A stretch of DNA of 64,000 bases from an uncultured Phocaeicola sp. (GTDB lineage: Bacteria > Bacteroidota > Bacteroidia > Bacteroidales > Bacteroidaceae), in contig CALUGI010000014.1 of NCBI GenBank assembly GCA_944320135.1, positions 1 to 64,000 of the forward strand, given 5' to 3'. The translations under genes were made by a program, and so were the position numbers. Position 1 is the first letter of the stretch. Every line of letters starts with the position of its first letter. Shown here piece after piece: positions 7,436 through 16,751 of this stretch. The notes beneath the pieces were generated by a model, which had not been told where the DNA came from, ran no database searches, and worked only from the letters and a program-made list of their open reading frames with translations.

Positions 7436-9532
7436 TTACCATCCCGGATTGTTTGAGGTGATTTCCCTGTTGACAGAGATTTCAGCATCCGGAATGGGGA
7501 AGTAATTGTACGTATCGCTCACCTGAAAATAGGTGTACACGTTGGTCGGTCCCTGAGTCCATTCGCCTCCGATACGGGCATAGTTCACCAGTTCACCCAT
7601 ACGGTCGGCCAGTTCTCCCCAACGGATCAAATCGAAGTGTCGCGTGAACTCGAAGCAAAGCTCGCGTCCGCGCTCGTCTTTTATGATTTGGCGGAAGTCT
7701 TCCTTGGTCAATGCGGCGGCGTTTACATTATACGTGTCCACGCCTCCGAAAGCACGCTGGCGCACCTCGTTCAAGTACTCTACAGCATTTGCAGGCCCGT
7801 TCAGTTCGTTCTCAGCCTCAGCCAGCATCAGCAGCACATCCGAATAGCGGAGAATCGGGAAATTGATAGAAGTGAAGTTCTTGTCCTTCTTGTCGGCTTC
7901 GTACTCGCGGCGATATTTGGCACATGCGCGGGCGATGTTTGCAGTGAAATGATGGTTTCCGCTTCTATAAGTGTAATCGCCTACATTCGGTTCTTCATTC
8001 CATTGATGTGAACCGTTGTTGTTCCTATACAGATAATCGTCATAGAGTTTGACATTCTCGCCATTCAAAGACACAGTTCTGAATGCGTATCCGAAAAGGT
8101 CTTCTTTTTCCAGCATCCTGATCAGGTCGGCCTCATCTTCAGCCGTAGCCGTTTCATACGCATACGAGCGCCCGTTGTCATACTTCAACCATACGTCCCT
8201 CAGGTTCACGTCATCATTTCCCGGTGTTAACACACTCGTATTGTTGTTTATCGAGGAATTATAGTTTCCTTCATAGAACCTGCGTCCGGTCACTCCCGTA
8301 TTCTTTCCGTTCTTTTCCACGTATGCAAACGGAGCGATGTTCCACAAGAAACGATGGTCTTTCACCTTAAATTGAGCATTGGCATACGCCGTTGCATGAG
8401 CGTCTTGGTTTGTACTATAATTAACCGGAAGTTTCATCAAATCAGAGGTTGAATAGTTTACCGGCACGCCTAAGGTTCCATCCAACTGCTTTGCGACATC
8501 CAAGCAATACAGGCGGTAAAGTTTCGGAGTAGAGAATATGAACTCGTAAGCATAACCCGGATCGGCGGAACCGGTTGCTTCCGATTCATTGGAAAGGTCA
8601 GGACCGGCCAGACCGATGATGTTTCCAATTCGCCCTTCCGCTTTGGTATCGGTCGTGTTGTTTCCGGCAAACTCCACTTCCCAGATGCTTTCCGTTCCGT
8701 CCGTATTGTACTGGTTGGAACACATATCGATAAACACCTGCCAGTAGTCGGAAGCCAAGGTGTGCTTTCCATACACCTGAAGCGCAAAGTCCTTCGCCTG
8801 TTGGAAGTAGCCGCGAAGCGTAGCCTCATCGCTCGGCGCATTGCTGTCGCGATAATGTTCGCCGGCACGGAACAAGCAGACACGCGCCAAAATGCCATAC
8901 GCAGCCGACTTGGAGACACGTCCCGGTTCGTTGGCTTCGAAATCGGGCAGACCACTTTCGGCCGCCTCACTCATTTCCTTCACGATGAAATCATAAATCT
9001 GCTGCTTGTCAGTGCGGGGGCAGCTCAACCCTGCCACGTCCTGTGTAGACGAGGTTTTGAAAGGTACATCTCCCCAGCACTGTACCAAATTGAAGTAATA
9101 GAACGCGCGAAGGAAGCGTGCTTCGGCTATATACCTCGCTTTTGTGGCATCATCAATATCCGTCACGCGGTCGATGTTCTCCAAAAACATGTTGGCACGG
9201 TTAATACCCGAATACAACGTATACCAGAAAGCCGTCACCGACTGGTCGCTTACCGTAGTATTGTTGCAAATCAAACCTTTCGAAGCGGGTGCGCGTCCGG
9301 AACCTCCGTAGTGCGACAAGTCATCGCCTCCTGCCAGATAGATATAGTCTTCCCCATAGAAAGACGACTGGCTGAGTTCGGCATAGATACCCGTCAGAAA
9401 CGAGTTCGCCTCCTCCGCCGTAGTGAAATAGTTCTCAAGCGTCAGGCGCGTCGGTTCCTTGTCGAGGAACTCGCAGGACGCGAACAAGCCGCCGAACATC
9501 ATGAGCAAAATGGTATATTTAAACTTTTTCAT
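7436..9532 (-). CDS. susD: SusD/RagB-family nutrient-binding outer-membrane lipoprotein
   Basis: The 698-residue protein has its lipobox Cys at residue 20 (GGLFASC) followed by EFLDKEPT, the usual SusD N-terminus. TPR-type helices carry EARFLRAFYYFNLVQCWGDVP, and the C-terminal SusD signature includes LMLAEAENELNG, YLNEVRQRAFG and ELCFEFTRHFDLIRWG. It is somewhat longer than the typical ~550-650 residues, with an insertion around residues 340-480. It follows susC by 37 nt and acts as the lid that captures oligosaccharides above the SusC barrel. A pectin-derived ligand is inferred from the surrounding enzymes. Confidence 0.93.
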   Translation of the reverse strand: MKKFKYTILLMMFGGLFASCEFLDKEPTRLTLENYFTTAEEANSFLTGIYAELSQSSFYGEDYIYLAGGDDLSHYGGSGRAPASKGLICNNTTVSDQSVTAFWYTLYSGINRANMFLENIDRVTDIDDATKARYIAEARFLRAFYYFNLVQCWGDVPFKTSSTQDVAGLSCPRTDKQQIYDFIVKEMSEAAESGLPDFEANEPGRVSKSAAYGILARVCLFRAGEHYRDSNAPSDEATLRGYFQQAKDFALQVYGKHTLASDYWQVFIDMCSNQYNTDGTESIWEVEFAGNNTTDTKAEGRIGNIIGLAGPDLSNESEATGSADPGYAYEFIFSTPKLYRLYCLDVAKQLDGTLGVPVNYSTSDLMKLPVNYSTNQDAHATAYANAQFKVKDHRFLWNIAPFAYVEKNGKNTGVTGRRFYEGNYNSSINNNTSVLTPGNDDVNLRDVWLKYDNGRSYAYETATAEDEADLIRMLEKEDLFGYAFRTVSLNGENVKLYDDYLYRNNNGSHQWNEEPNVGDYTYRSGNHHFTANIARACAKYRREYEADKKDKNFTSINFPILRYSDVLLMLAEAENELNGPANAVEYLNEVRQRAFGGVDTYNVNAAALTKEDFRQIIKDERGRELCFEFTRHFDLIRWGELADRMGELVNYARIGGEWTQGPTNVYTYFQVSDTYNYFPIPDAEISVNREITSNNPGW

Positions 9533-9569
9533 ATTGTATATGCTATATAATGAATAGTTAGACAGCTTT

Positions 9570-12500
9570 TTAGAATCCTACACTTACACCGAAGCTGACG
9601 GTATACGCTCTCGGATAAGAAGAGAAGTCCAGACCCGGAGTCAGCGCAGAGTTGCGGATAGAAACTTCGGGGTCGTAACCCGAATAGCTTGTCCATGTCC
9701 AGAGGTTCTGGCCCGCCAAGTAAACGCGGAGCGAACTCAGCTTCGCTTTCTGAATCATCTTGGTCGGGAAGGTATAACCCAAGGTCACGGTCTTCAGACG
9801 CAGGAATGAACCGTCTTCGATGATGCGTGAAGAAATCACACGGTTGGAAGAGGAGTTCGTGGCAGCCGGGATGTCGCTGTCCGGATTTTCCGGAGTCCAG
9901 CGGTCGGCATAGCTGGCATACTGGTTCAGTTCGCGTGCGCGGTTGTTGGAACTTTCAAAGAACAGACGGTTGGCGTTCATGATGTCATTTCCGTATGACC
10001 ACTGGAAGAACACGCTCAGGTCGAATCCCTTGTAAGTAAAGGTATTGGTGAAACCGCCGGTGTGGATAGGCAGACCGCGTCCGATGATGGTACGGTCGTC
10101 CGAGTTGATGACACCGTCACCGTTCAGGTCCTTGTACTTCGGCATACCCGGTTGGGTATTAGTTTCCGTAGAAAAGTAGGGAACACCCGGCTTCAAGGTA
10201 TAGGTATCACCCGAACGGTTGAAGTCGTCATACTTGTATGTGCCTTCATACAGGTAACCGTACATCATGCCCATCGGCAGACCCACCTGCGCAATGTAGC
10301 TCGACTGGGAGTTGTAGTTTTGGTCGAACGTAACGGCACTCAGCAAGGTGCTCTGTCCCTCCGAAAGTTCCAGCACCTCGTTCTTGTTGAACGCAATGTT
10401 GAAATCCGTTGTCCAGCTGAAATCCTTGTTCTTGATGTTCACCGTGCTCAAACTCAACTCGATACCGTCGTTGCGCACCTTACCGATGTTACGCGTTGCG
10501 CTGTAGAAACCGGAGCTGAGCGGCAGAGACGCTTCGAGCAACAGGTCGCGCGTGGTCTTGCGGTAAATATCTCCCGTAAAGTTGATGCGCTCATCAAAGA
10601 AGCTCAAGTCGAGACCCAAGTTCCACTGTTCGGTAGTCTCCCACTTCAAGTTGTTGTTCACGATAGATGTAGGAACTGCTCCCACATTGGTGTTGTCGTT
10701 GTTGAAAGGATAGACACCGCTCGGAATGCTTCCGTTGGAGATGTAGTCTCCGATATTGTCCTTCAACACCTGAAGCAGGGTGAAATACTCGTACTCGTCA
10801 ATACGGTTGTTACCCGTAAGACCCCAGCTCAGACGCAACTTACCGTTGGAGAGCACATTCTTCAGAGGTTTCATGAACTTCTCTTCCGTAAATGTCCACG
10901 CAACGGAAGCCGAGGGGAAATAGCCCCAGCGGTTGTTCTCGCTGAACTTGGAAGAACCGTCGGCACGGAACGAAGCCGTAGCGTAATATTTCGATTTATA
11001 GTTGTAGTTCAGACGAGCCAGATAAGAGAGCATCGACCATGAGCTCTTTGAAGAATTGACCGTGCTTCCCTGACCTTCCGCCATTCCCGCCATACCGAGC
11101 GATTCGTTCGGAATGTGAATGGTGCGGAACGAATAGTATTCATAATCGGAGTTCTGGAAAGTGACACCTGCCAACGCGTTGAAGAAGTGTTTCTTCTTAA
11201 TGTTGGTCTGGTAAGTCACCGTATTCTCGTTCAACCAAGTCAGACGTTCGTTGCGTACCACCTGCGCGTTCACCTTGTCGGTAGAAGTCGGGCCTCCGTA
11301 ACGGGTCTTCGAATTGTTGAACTGGTCCTGCTTGCGTGCGTCGTAAGTGTAACCGGCAGAAACCTTCACCTTCAATCCGCGAATGATTTCATATTCGGCG
11401 AAACCGTTCAGCTGGAGGTTGTTCGTATAGTTCTTGCGGTATTCGTTCTTCAACGACAGAATCGGGTTGAAACGGTAGTCATTGGTCGTGTTCAACGCAT
11501 CATCGATAGCATTGTCCATCAGCGAGCTCAGCGGCTTGTTCGGATAAGTGACCGGACGGTATCCCCATACACTGTAGAACAGGTTGTTCATACCGCTATA
11601 GGAGTTCTCCGAAGGAGTGGAACCCGTCTGGATGGCGCGGGAGTAGTTGGCCGTGATGCTCATGTTGAGCTTATTGCGGCGCACCACCGTGTTGATACGT
11701 CCCTGCATACGCTTGTAGCCCGTTTCGAGCAAGATACCTTGCTGGTCGTAATAAGAAAGCGAAGCGTTGTAACGGATACCTTCCGTACCGCCGGTGAGAC
11801 GGAGATTGTGGCTGTGCTGCCATGCGGTGCGGAATATCTCGTCCTGCCAGTCATACTGGTCAATGTTGCGGTAATCGTCCAGCGTCCATTGCTTGCCTTC
11901 CCAGTTCATCAGATAACCGCCGGAAGCAGAAGTCGCCTGATCAGGATACATTTCAGCCTGCAGCTTGACGAACTCGTAAGCATCCATCATCGGAATCTTG
12001 CGAGTCACGTTCGACATGGTAACACTTCCGTCATACGTAAGCTGCGCCTTTCCTATCTTACCCTTCTTGGTGGTGATAATCACAACACCGTTCGCGCCTC
12101 GCGCACCATAGATAGCGGTAGCGGAAGCGTCCTTCAGAATGTCGAGGCTCTCGATATCGGCAGGGTTGATGGTGGAAGCCATCGCAGCGTCCTCCACGGG
12201 GAATCCGTCGATGACGTACAGCGGCGAGTTGTCCTGCGTCAGGGAGTTGTTACCACGGATGACGATGTTCATCGTACCGCCCGGCATACCTTCGCTTGAA
12301 GACACGTTCACACCGGCAATACGTCCTCCTAAGGTCTGGTCGAACGAAGACACCGGCGTGTTGAGCAGCTGTTCCATATTGGCTTTCGCCACGGAACCCG
12401 TCAAATCGCGCTTCTTCACTTCCTGATAACCGACTACCACTACTTCGTCAAGCAGCTCGGAGTCTTCTTTCAATACAATCGACATCGGCTTCGAGGCATC

Positions 12501-12776
12501 CACCTTCACCTCCTGATTGGCATAGCCGATGAACGAAATCACAAGCACGGCCTTCTTGTCCGGCACGTTCAGCGAGAACTTGCCGTCAAAGTCCGTAATC
12601 GTACCTTGGGTGGTGCCCTTAATCATGACACTCGCCCCAATCACTGTTTCTCCGGCTTCGTCCAACACAGTACCTCTGACAAGCACCTGAGCGAAAGCCG
12701 CAGTAAAAGAAAATAAGGTAAACAGCAACAAACTGAAAACCCTTTTCCTCAAATCAATTCGGAATTCGGTTTGCAT
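9570..12776 (-). CDS. susC: SusC/RagA-family TonB-linked outer-membrane importer
   Basis: The 1068-residue protein starts at ATG 12776, where a clean signal peptide begins (SLLLFTLFSFTAAFA). A CarboxypepD_reg-like domain (residues ~30-105, VLVRGTVLDEAGETVIGAS) leads to the conserved LLDEVVVVGY stretch and the plug (YVIDGFPVEDA, DILKDASATAIYGARGANGV). A 22-strand-type barrel ends in YTVSFGVSVGF. There is no STN domain, so it is not a sigma-factor transducer. It heads the left-arm operon with susD and four lipoproteins and imports oligosaccharides using TonB energy. An upstream ATG at 12869 is open but would bury the signal peptide. Confidence 0.93.
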   Translation of the reverse strand: MQTEFRIDLRKRVFSLLLFTLFSFTAAFAQVLVRGTVLDEAGETVIGASVMIKGTTQGTITDFDGKFSLNVPDKKAVLVISFIGYANQEVKVDASKPMSIVLKEDSELLDEVVVVGYQEVKKRDLTGSVAKANMEQLLNTPVSSFDQTLGGRIAGVNVSSSEGMPGGTMNIVIRGNNSLTQDNSPLYVIDGFPVEDAAMASTINPADIESLDILKDASATAIYGARGANGVVIITTKKGKIGKAQLTYDGSVTMSNVTRKIPMMDAYEFVKLQAEMYPDQATSASGGYLMNWEGKQWTLDDYRNIDQYDWQDEIFRTAWQHSHNLRLTGGTEGIRYNASLSYYDQQGILLETGYKRMQGRINTVVRRNKLNMSITANYSRAIQTGSTPSENSYSGMNNLFYSVWGYRPVTYPNKPLSSLMDNAIDDALNTTNDYRFNPILSLKNEYRKNYTNNLQLNGFAEYEIIRGLKVKVSAGYTYDARKQDQFNNSKTRYGGPTSTDKVNAQVVRNERLTWLNENTVTYQTNIKKKHFFNALAGVTFQNSDYEYYSFRTIHIPNESLGMAGMAEGQGSTVNSSKSSWSMLSYLARLNYNYKSKYYATASFRADGSSKFSENNRWGYFPSASVAWTFTEEKFMKPLKNVLSNGKLRLSWGLTGNNRIDEYEYFTLLQVLKDNIGDYISNGSIPSGVYPFNNDNTNVGAVPTSIVNNNLKWETTEQWNLGLDLSFFDERINFTGDIYRKTTRDLLLEASLPLSSGFYSATRNIGKVRNDGIELSLSTVNIKNKDFSWTTDFNIAFNKNEVLELSEGQSTLLSAVTFDQNYNSQSSYIAQVGLPMGMMYGYLYEGTYKYDDFNRSGDTYTLKPGVPYFSTETNTQPGMPKYKDLNGDGVINSDDRTIIGRGLPIHTGGFTNTFTYKGFDLSVFFQWSYGNDIMNANRLFFESSNNRARELNQYASYADRWTPENPDSDIPAATNSSSNRVISSRIIEDGSFLRLKTVTLGYTFPTKMIQKAKLSSLRVYLAGQNLWTWTSYSGYDPEVSIRNSALTPGLDFSSYPRAYTVSFGVSVGF

Positions 12777-12823
12777 ATCACTTCGATTTACATTAATAAA
12801 GGTTTTAAAACGTCTTATGCGCA

Positions 12824-12831
12824 CAAATTTA
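12824..12831 (-). promoter_or_regulatory. Promoter -7 box of the left-arm susC operon
   Basis: The minus strand reads TAAATTTG, matching TAnnTTTG, 47 nt before ATG 12776. No good -33 box is seen at normal spacing. Two TGAAT motifs spaced 22 bp lie further upstream (12864-12868 and 12886-12890) and could be activator half-sites. Confidence 0.5.
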
Positions 12832-13100
12832 TAGGATAATATGAGAGAAAAAGGGACAAAATCATTCACTTGATATGATAAAAATATTCATTGTTTCAAT
12901 CTGTGACATTTACTTTGCCCGTATCTTCTCAGAAAGTATTTTTCATATAGCTGCGAATATAATAAAAACATTTCACAATCGGCAAACAAGTCAAAGAATT
13001 TTTTCGGGATATAGGCGGAGAAAATATGAATGGTAAAGTAGGAGCGTATCGAATGCGTCCGGAAGCATTCGCAGAGATAAACGGATAAAATTGCGGCATT

Positions 13101-13257
13101 CGGACGTATGTGATACGCCCCTACAAGTCAACGGAACAATACGTGCATAAAAAAGCAACAACCTGTAGGGGCAGACCCATGTGTCTGCCCGAATACATCC
13201 GAATGGATAACCGTAGAACATCGGTGGAAACAGGCGAACACACGGGTTCGCCCCTAC
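13101..13257. repeat. Cluster of three small palindromic intergenic repeats
   Basis: Three hairpin elements lie in tandem in the 636-nt gap between susC and kduI. They are the GTGATACGCCCCTAC element (13101-13124), GGGCAGACCCATGTGTCTGCCC-like (13164-13190) and GGCGAACACACGGGTTCGCC-like (13233-13257). Each ends in or begins with the TAGGGG/CCCCTA core. Apart from promoter and repeats the gap shows no gene. Confidence 0.65.
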
Positions 13258-13277
13258 AGATGACTATAAAAAAACAA

Positions 13278-13355
13278 TGTCATTCTGAGCGGAGTGAAGA
13301 ATCTTGGATACGCAAGTTGGTGCAAAAGAGATTCTTCGCTACGCTCAGAATGACA
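13278..13355. repeat. Long inverted repeat of the TCATTCTGAGCG type, copy 1
   Basis: The left arm TGTCATTCTGAGCGGAGTGA and a right arm ending ACGCTCAGAATGACA are inverted copies flanking a ~25-nt loop, each with AGATTCTT nearby. A diverged second copy is at 28890-28987. Confidence 0.7.
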
Positions 13356-13412
13356 AAAATGAAAGTTAGTCTCTATTTGAGACAACCTATTATAACTTAT
13401 TGGGGAGCTTCG

Positions 13413-14336
13413 TTATCTCATCTCGGTGTAAGGAATCTTGTCCTGATCTCCGTAGTCGAGGTTTTCACCCGCCATACCCCAGATGAACATGTAGTTGCTC
13501 GTTCCGGCGGCAGCATGAATCGACCATTCCGGCGACATGATGGCCTGCTCGTTCGCCATCCATACCAAACGTTCTTCCTTCGGATCGCCCATCAGGTGGC
13601 AAATCATGTTGCCTTGCGGCACGTTGAAGTAGAAGTAGGCTTCCATGCGGCGGCTATGCACGTGGGCAGGCATGGTGTTCCATACGCTTCCCGGCTTCAG
13701 TTCCGTCAATCCCATCTGCAACTGGCACGGGCCTTCTTCCAGCACATTGTTCACGATAAGCTGGTTGATGACGCGGTCGTTGCTTTCTTCCATCTTGCCT
13801 GCCGCCATCGAATTGGCTTTCAGAGAGCCTTTGCGTCCGTCGATGGTAATCCACTGGGTCTTGTATTCCTTGTGCGCGAGCGCAGAGTTGATATAGAACT
13901 TGGCAGGATTAGAAGCGTCCTTGCTCTTGAAGGTCACCTTCTGCTTGCCGCGTCCTACGTACAGCGCTTCCTTGAAGTTCAGTTCGTATTCCTTCCCGTC
14001 TACGGTCACGATGCCGACACCGCCTACGTTGATCACGCCCAACTCGCGGTTGAACAGGAAGTAGGGAGCTTTCAACGCATCGAAGGTTTCCAACGTCAGT
14101 TCCTTGGTGGCAGGAACCGCACCGCCGAAGATAAAGCGGTCGTACATGGAATATGTCAGATTGATCTGGTCAGCGACCATTACTTTTTCCATCAGGAATC
14201 TGCTGCGCAGCGTCTGAGTGTCGTAATGCTTCACGTCTTCCGGATGGCAGGCCGTCTTCATTTGTACACTGTTAATTTGGGCATTTGCCGACAAAGCGGC
14301 CACACCCAGCATCATAGCCATTGCAAACTTTTTCAT
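13413..14336 (-). CDS. kduI: 5-keto-4-deoxyuronate isomerase with an export signal
   Basis: The 307-residue protein is a KduI, which converts 5-keto-4-deoxyuronate (DKI, from pectin lyase products) to 3-deoxy-D-glycero-2,5-hexodiulosonate. Zn ligands are visible at His225, His227, Glu232 and His274. These equal the E. coli residues His196, His198, Glu203 and His245 plus a constant 29. The extra residues are at the N-terminus: [20 protein letters not shown] is a textbook Sec signal with AxA cleavage. KduI is normally cytoplasmic, so a periplasmic location is predicted. It lies downstream of the EIIC permease on the same strand (136-nt gap with a repeat), probably in one transcript. Confidence 0.92.
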   Translation of the reverse strand: MKKFAMAMMLGVAALSANAQINSVQMKTACHPEDVKHYDTQTLRSRFLMEKVMVADQINLTYSMYDRFIFGGAVPATKELTLETFDALKAPYFLFNRELGVINVGGVGIVTVDGKEYELNFKEALYVGRGKQKVTFKSKDASNPAKFYINSALAHKEYKTQWITIDGRKGSLKANSMAAGKMEESNDRVINQLIVNNVLEEGPCQLQMGLTELKPGSVWNTMPAHVHSRRMEAYFYFNVPQGNMICHLMGDPKEERLVWMANEQAIMSPEWSIHAAAGTSNYMFIWGMAGENLDYGDQDKIPYTEMR

Positions 14337-14426
14337 ACGTTCTTCTGTAATTTAGATTAGTTGTCGTTTTTAAATTATTCTATCCGGTATCCGCAATCCG
14401 CCCGACGCATCATGCGAACGCGTTCA

Positions 14427-14449
14427 GGGCGTATGCGATACGCCCCTAC
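14427..14449. repeat. Palindromic intergenic repeat, copy in kduI leader
   Basis: GGGCGTATGCGATACGCCC with trailing CTAC is the same element as at 3317 and 29047. It lies between the EIIC permease stop and kduI. Confidence 0.7.
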
Positions 14450-14472
14450 GGGCCATGCGGACATTCGTCCGA

Positions 14473-15879
14473 TTAAATCTCCTGACGCTTCGCCTCTTTG
14501 ATGATGCGCGTGCGGTTATAGATGGCCATGCCCAATGCCACAAGCACAAGGATGCCCGAACCTACCCACTTGAAGCTGTAGACCGCATGGAAGATGAGCC
14601 AGGAGAAAAGGCTTGACGCGAAGTCGAGCGCGCCGCCCTGGAATCCGTCGGGAATCTTCAACGCACCGTCAGGACTTCCTTTGGCCACCGTTGCGGCATA
14701 CGCATCGTTGGCAGCCTGAGTGAAGTGGGGCGCCAAGTCGGTCACGAAATACAGTCCGATGGTCAGAGCCACCAGCCCGATGATGAACGACTTCAGCACA
14801 TTGCCCTTCGTGATAGGCAACACGGCGGGGAAGAGGTAGAACATTCCGGCCAGCGAAGCCAAAGGAAGGAACTGGTTGCCCGGAAGCACTACCGAAAGGA
14901 ACAGAGCCACCGGAATAAGAAGCAAGGATACGACCAGCGTCGTGGGGTGTCCGATCACCAAGGCCGGACTCATACCGATGTTCAGGTTGGCGCTGTTCTT
15001 GAACTTGCGCGCCACCAGTTCGCGCGTAGCGTCGGAAATCGGACGGAGACCTTCTATAAAGAGGGAAGTGATGCGCGGGATAAGCTCCATCACGGCGCCC
15101 ATCTTGATGCCCAAGCCCAAGATATAGGGAATGCCGTCTACCAGTTCGTCCGTATTCTTGCAGGCCAAAGCTCCGATGCCGCAGCCCACGATTACGCCGA
15201 GGAAAAGCGGGTCGCCCATGATGCCGAACTTTCTTTTCATTCCTTCCGCATCGATATTCAGCTTGTCAAAGCCCGGAATCTTGTCGAGCAGCTTGTTGAT
15301 GACCAACGCGAACGGCACGAATCCCTGGCAGAAAGGCTGCGGGATGGAGATGCCGTCCATCTTGTCGTAGTACGACTGGAACTGCTTGCAGGTCAGGTCG
15401 GCCATCACCATTGTGATGATGTAGCAGATGATAGCGGCGAAGAATCCCCACCAGATGTTTCCGGAAGCGAAATAAACCACCGCCCCGATGAACGCGAAGT
15501 GCCAATAGTTCCAAAGGTCGATGTTGACGGTCTTGGTGGTTTTGGTCAGCAGCATAAGGATGTTGATGCCCAAACATACCGGAATGATGAACGCGCCGAC
15601 GGACGTGTTGTACGCCACGGCAGCAGCGGCGGGCCATCCCATGTCGAAAATCTGGAGGCTAAGCCCGTAGATTTCGGTCACTTTCTTCAAAGGGTCGCCC
15701 AAACTGCTCGTCAACAATGCGGTGACCACAGAAAGCCCTACGAATCCGACTCCCACCAGAAGTCCGCTTTTCAACGCTTTGCCGAACTTGATGCCGATAC
15801 AAACGCCCAAGATGGTGAACAAAATGGGCATCATCACGGCAGCTCCCAGCCCAATGATGTAACTGAATACCTGTTCCAT
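14473..15879 (-). CDS. Orphan galactitol-type PTS EIIC (GatC-like) permease
   Basis: The 468-residue protein is hydrophobic throughout, with about ten membrane segments. It has the EIIC-GAT features: an N-terminal helix pair (MPILFTILGVCIGIKFGKAL), DMGWPAAAAVAYNTSVGAF, and the substrate-site-like GLRPISDATRELVARKF and NIGMSPALVIGHP. Bacteroidales generally lack EI and HPr, and no EIIA or EIIB is encoded nearby. It therefore probably works as a secondary transporter rather than by phosphotransfer. Its place in front of the exported kduI and inside a pectin locus suggests a uronate-like substrate such as unsaturated galacturonate or its isomers. The substrate is inference. Confidence 0.85.
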   Translation of the reverse strand: MEQVFSYIIGLGAAVMMPILFTILGVCIGIKFGKALKSGLLVGVGFVGLSVVTALLTSSLGDPLKKVTEIYGLSLQIFDMGWPAAAAVAYNTSVGAFIIPVCLGINILMLLTKTTKTVNIDLWNYWHFAFIGAVVYFASGNIWWGFFAAIICYIITMVMADLTCKQFQSYYDKMDGISIPQPFCQGFVPFALVINKLLDKIPGFDKLNIDAEGMKRKFGIMGDPLFLGVIVGCGIGALACKNTDELVDGIPYILGLGIKMGAVMELIPRITSLFIEGLRPISDATRELVARKFKNSANLNIGMSPALVIGHPTTLVVSLLLIPVALFLSVVLPGNQFLPLASLAGMFYLFPAVLPITKGNVLKSFIIGLVALTIGLYFVTDLAPHFTQAANDAYAATVAKGSPDGALKIPDGFQGGALDFASSLFSWLIFHAVYSFKWVGSGILVLVALGMAIYNRTRIIKEAKRQEI

Positions 15880-15941
15880 GTTTTTCTGTTTTCTTGTTTA
15901 TTTAATAATGGATTTTAAGTTGATATTTCGTTCGTTGCCGC

Positions 15942-15972
15942 CAAAAATAATGTATTTTATCCAATCCTGCAA
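15942..15972 (-). promoter_or_regulatory. Promoter of the EIIC-kduI unit
   Basis: The minus strand reads TTGC, 19 nt and then TATTTTTG, a good match to the Bacteroidales promoter. It lies about 62 nt before ATG 15879. Confidence 0.55.
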
Positions 15973-16346
15973 TTGATGCCCAAATATTTTCAAAATCTTA
16001 CCTAATAAATAACATAATTTTGTTTCACGGTCCGGCAAATGCCCCGAATTGACTTTTTGACAGAATGCTCGTCCGGCACGCCGAGAGCGCGCCGCTTCGG
16101 GCGAAAGGAAAGCGGGATGCGGAAAAGCGCAAGGAGAAGCGCCCGATGAATGCCGTTTTGCTTTTCAAAAAGAGTAAACGCTTTCTTTTATCCTCCAAAC
16201 GAGAGATACGGACACCTCAAAGCGCATTTGCAAGCACAATCCGTTTCTTTCCGACACTCCAGAACGGAAATTTCCAAGAAAGATTCCGCACGAAAAACGG
16301 TTGCAATTCCGCCCGAAACGCATCTTCTCTCCTATCCGCCGGATAA
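15973..16346. other. Non-coding gap, nothing recognised
   Basis: Short frames exist on both strands, but none has a supporting start, promoter or recognisable protein. No RNA gene or terminator hairpin with a T-run was seen. Confidence 0.4.
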
Positions 16347-16445
16347 GTTCGGGAAGTTTTGCAGGGAAGTCGGCACGTTTTCCACGGAAAGTGCCGACGT
16401 TTTCCGGCAAAGGTCGGCACGTTTTTCCGCAAAAGCGCCGACACC
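16347..16445. repeat. 22-nt-period intergenic repeat, locus 3 (clearest array)
   Basis: Four units of exactly 22 nt begin at 16347, 16369, 16391 and 16413, with a partial fifth at 16435. The best two begin GTCGGCACGTTTTCC and GTCGGCACGTTTTTCC, and each ends in a short A-rich tail. The array lies about 300 nt upstream of the restriction-modification pair. The remaining 16446-16727 shows nothing recognisable. Confidence 0.75.
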
Positions 16446-16727
16446 CCACCCCCTCCACAAGCCTTCTGAATGGGATACCTGTTTGCTTTCGTTAGGAAAC
16501 TATCTCTAAAACGCGGGAAATTCCGGCCAGGCCGGTTATTGAAACAAGCAATTTCGTTTCTTTTTGAAAAGCATTTGCGGACATAAGCATCCAAAAAGCC
16601 AATCCATACAAGGACTGCCTCAAATAAAATCCAACCATACAAGAAGCAATGCAAGTGAACGGAGTAAAGAAACAACTACGGTCCGTTAATAAATAATGAG
16701 GTTATTCCTGGTTTTGGAGAAAAATAA

Positions 16728-16735
16728 TACCTTTG
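16728..16735 (+). promoter_or_regulatory. Promoter -7 box of the restriction-modification pair
   Basis: TACCTTTG matches TAnnTTTG and lies 16 nt before ATG 16752, giving a short leader. Confidence 0.5.
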
Positions 16736-16751
16736 CAGCAAAACGAATTTG

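Noticed and set aside
11115..12299. A 394-codon plus-strand open frame opposite susC
   Set aside because: It is a shadow of the conserved SusC plug and barrel; the same holds for the frame at 10062-11042.
13110..14360. A 416-codon plus-strand frame across the repeats and kduI
   Set aside because: It runs antisense to kduI and starts inside palindromic repeats.
14473..15879. A working phosphotransferase system
   Set aside because: Only the IIC component is encoded, and no EI, HPr, IIA or IIB lies in the window.
14725..15918. A 397-codon plus-strand frame opposite the EIIC permease
   Set aside because: Its peptide is rich in His, Gln and Arg, typical of a reverse-strand reading of membrane helices.
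16347..16445. CRISPR array
   Set aside because: Units follow each other without unique spacers, copies are degenerate, and no cas genes are nearby.
16065..16675. Several short frames in the gap before the methylase gene
   Set aside because: They overlap one another on both strands, cross the 22-nt repeat array, and have no promoter or recognisable product.
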